Source of the DNA: VBAU01 sp036005185
GTDB taxonomy: Bacteria > Bacteroidota > Bacteroidia > Chitinophagales > Chitinophagaceae
Assembly: GCA_036005185.1 (NCBI GenBank)
Contig: DASYQS010000050.1
Span: 74,066 to 138,065, forward strand
Direction: 5' to 3'
DNA length: 64,000 nucleotides
Below the pieces are notes generated by a model. It was not told the DNA's origin and did not search any database. It worked only from the letters and a program-made list of their open reading frames with translations. The position numbers and the translations under genes are program-made. Positions within the stretch are counted from its first letter, which is position 1. Each line of letters opens with the position of its first letter. This document shows positions 63,066 through 64,000 of the stretch, piece by piece.

Positions 63066-64000
63066 ATGCGAAAAAATATTCTTGATCGCCGCCAATTTAT
63101 TGAACAGCTTTCACTGACTATGGGTGGTTTATTACTTTCTCCCTCATTTCAATTCAGTGAACCGCGAAAGCTTGGTATAGCATTGGTTGGATTAGGCAGG
63201 TATAGCACCAGCCAATTGGGACCTGCATTAAAGCAAACTCAATATTGCAAATTAACCGGTGTTGTTACCGGCTCAAAAGAAAAAGGTGAGCAATGGGCAA
63301 AAGATTATGATTTTCCATCGAAAAATATTTACAGTTACGATACAATGTCGCAACTGGCAGACAATAAAGAAATAGATATTGTATATGTGGTTACTCCTAA
63401 TGGTTTACATGCTCAACATGCTATTGCAGCAGCTAAAGCCGGCAAGCATGTGATCTGTGAAAAACCCATGGCCAATACCGTTGAGGAGTGTGACGCGATC
63501 ATTGCTGCTTGTCATAATGCGAATGTAAAATTATCCATTGGCTATCGTCTTCATTTTGACCCATATCATCAGGAGCTGATGCGGTTGGCGAGGGAAAAAG
63601 ATTTTGGCATTTTTACAAAAATGAATGGAGACCGTGGTTTCATAATGAGGAATAAAGTATGGCGTGCTGATAAAAAATTAGCGGGAGGCGGACCTCTTAT
63701 GGATCTAGGTATTTATATTATTCACGGCGCATGCATGGCCGCGAATGGACAAGCTCCTTTAGCCGTTACCGCCAAAGAACATGAAAAAACAAAGCCGGAA
63801 CTTTTCACTGATGTTGAAGAAGGAATTGATTGGTCGATGGAATTTGCCGATGGGGCAGTATGTAATGCAGTAACGAGTTATCAGCACAGTGCTGACCGTT
63901 TCAGAGCAGAAGGAAAAGGAGGATGGATTGAATTTAAAGAACATGCTTTTACTTATCGCGGCATGGTGGTAGAAACAAGTCGCGGGCCTTTGAATTTCAC
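63066..64000 (+). CDS. Gfo/Idh/MocA-family oxidoreductase, 3' truncated by window
   Basis: An open frame from ATG 63066 runs to the window end (311 codons seen; the family is usually 350-400 residues). The N-terminus carries DRRQFIEQLSLTMGGLLLSP, a twin-arginine-like export signal often seen in Bacteroidota members. The Rossmann motif is GIALVGLGRYS, followed by the conserved VICEKPMANTVEECD and ADKKLAGGGPLMDLGIYIIH. These enzymes use NAD(P) to oxidise or epimerise sugars or cleave glycosides by redox chemistry. Its place next to lyase and GH genes, and a DUF1080 (keto-glycoside hydrolase) domain elsewhere in the window, fits an exported sugar-oxidising step; this is inference. Confidence 0.85.
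   Translation, partial: MRKNILDRRQFIEQLSLTMGGLLLSPSFQFSEPRKLGIALVGLGRYSTSQLGPALKQTQYCKLTGVVTGSKEKGEQWAKDYDFPSKNIYSYDTMSQLADNKEIDIVYVVTPNGLHAQHAIAAAKAGKHVICEKPMANTVEECDAIIAACHNANVKLSIGYRLHFDPYHQELMRLAREKDFGIFTKMNGDRGFIMRNKVWRADKKLAGGGPLMDLGIYIIHGACMAANGQAPLAVTAKEHEKTKPELFTDVEEGIDWSMEFADGAVCNAVTSYQHSADRFRAEGKGGWIEFKEHAFTYRGMVVETSRGPLNF

Noticed and set aside
1..64000. tRNA/rRNA genes, CRISPR arrays, prophage or transposase genes, sulfatases
   Set aside because: Looked for on both strands; no sequence or protein motif supporting any of them was seen.

Overview
The window looks like chromosomal DNA of a soil or freshwater member of the Bacteroidota, most likely Chitinophagaceae. The grounds are roughly 40% GC, three SusC/SusD-type outer-membrane pairs, many secreted glycoside hydrolases and polysaccharide lyases with Sec or lipoprotein signal peptides, one promoter matching the Bacteroidota TTG-N19-TAnnTTTG pattern, and domain families (DUF4959/DUF5000-type and DUF4998-type lipoproteins, PF14905-type barrels) typical of that phylum. 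No transposase, tRNA, rRNA, CRISPR array or sulfatase was seen. The lack of sulfatases argues against sulfated marine fucans as substrates of the many fucosidases.

Layout. (1) Positions 1-6800 (+): a tight operon of a GH95 fucosidase (cut by the window start), an alginate-lyase-fold protein, a GH29-GH88 fusion and a single-domain PL6 lyase. (2) 6801-8556: an orphan gene followed by a decayed zone holding a thioredoxin-family fragment, a scar of a PL6 gene 3' end and a truncated secreted ORF. (3) 8557-20397 (+): SusC/SusD pair 1, two GH29 enzymes, a GH28-DUF1080 fusion and a GH27 alpha-galactosidase. (4) 20828-29344 (+): SusC/SusD pair 2, two surface-lipoprotein candidates, a terminator and a GH105. 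(5) 29416-35279: an accessory stretch (barrel protein, small secreted proteins, RibD-like reductase, DUF1272, HD protein).

(6) 35580-48830 is a complete-looking alginate utilisation locus. A minus-strand operon (two-domain PL6, SusC/SusD 3, KdgF, hexuronate-type MFS, SDR uronate reductase) lies divergent from a LacI regulator, and a second minus-strand unit encodes PL17 plus a second KdgF. PL6 cuts alginate outside the cell, SusC/D imports oligomers, PL17 releases unsaturated monouronates, KdgF linearises them and the SDR probably reduces the product. KDG kinase and aldolase are not in the window. The lacI-PL6 intergenic region carries two palindromes between two opposed promoters.

(7) 48880-50360 contains two small genes packaged as integron-type gene cassettes on the minus strand. 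Each has terminal complementary R-box sequences, and an attC-like site with a 17-nt complementary L-box pair lies between them. No integrase is visible. This is the most unexpected structure here.

(8) 50607-64000: a sorbosone/glucose dehydrogenase-like protein, a GH105 flanked by two copies of a 180-190 bp repeat, a right-handed beta-helix protein, then a plus-strand run of GH97, GH28, a beta-propeller protein, a six-hairpin glycosidase, a jelly-roll lyase-like lipoprotein and a Gfo/Idh/MocA oxidoreductase cut by the window end. The non-alginate blocks combine lyases with unsaturated-uronyl hydrolases (GH88, two GH105) and with fucosidases, galactosidases and GH28 enzymes. This suggests uronate-rich, fucose- and galactose-decorated plant or microbial polysaccharides. 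The exact substrates cannot be fixed from sequence alone.
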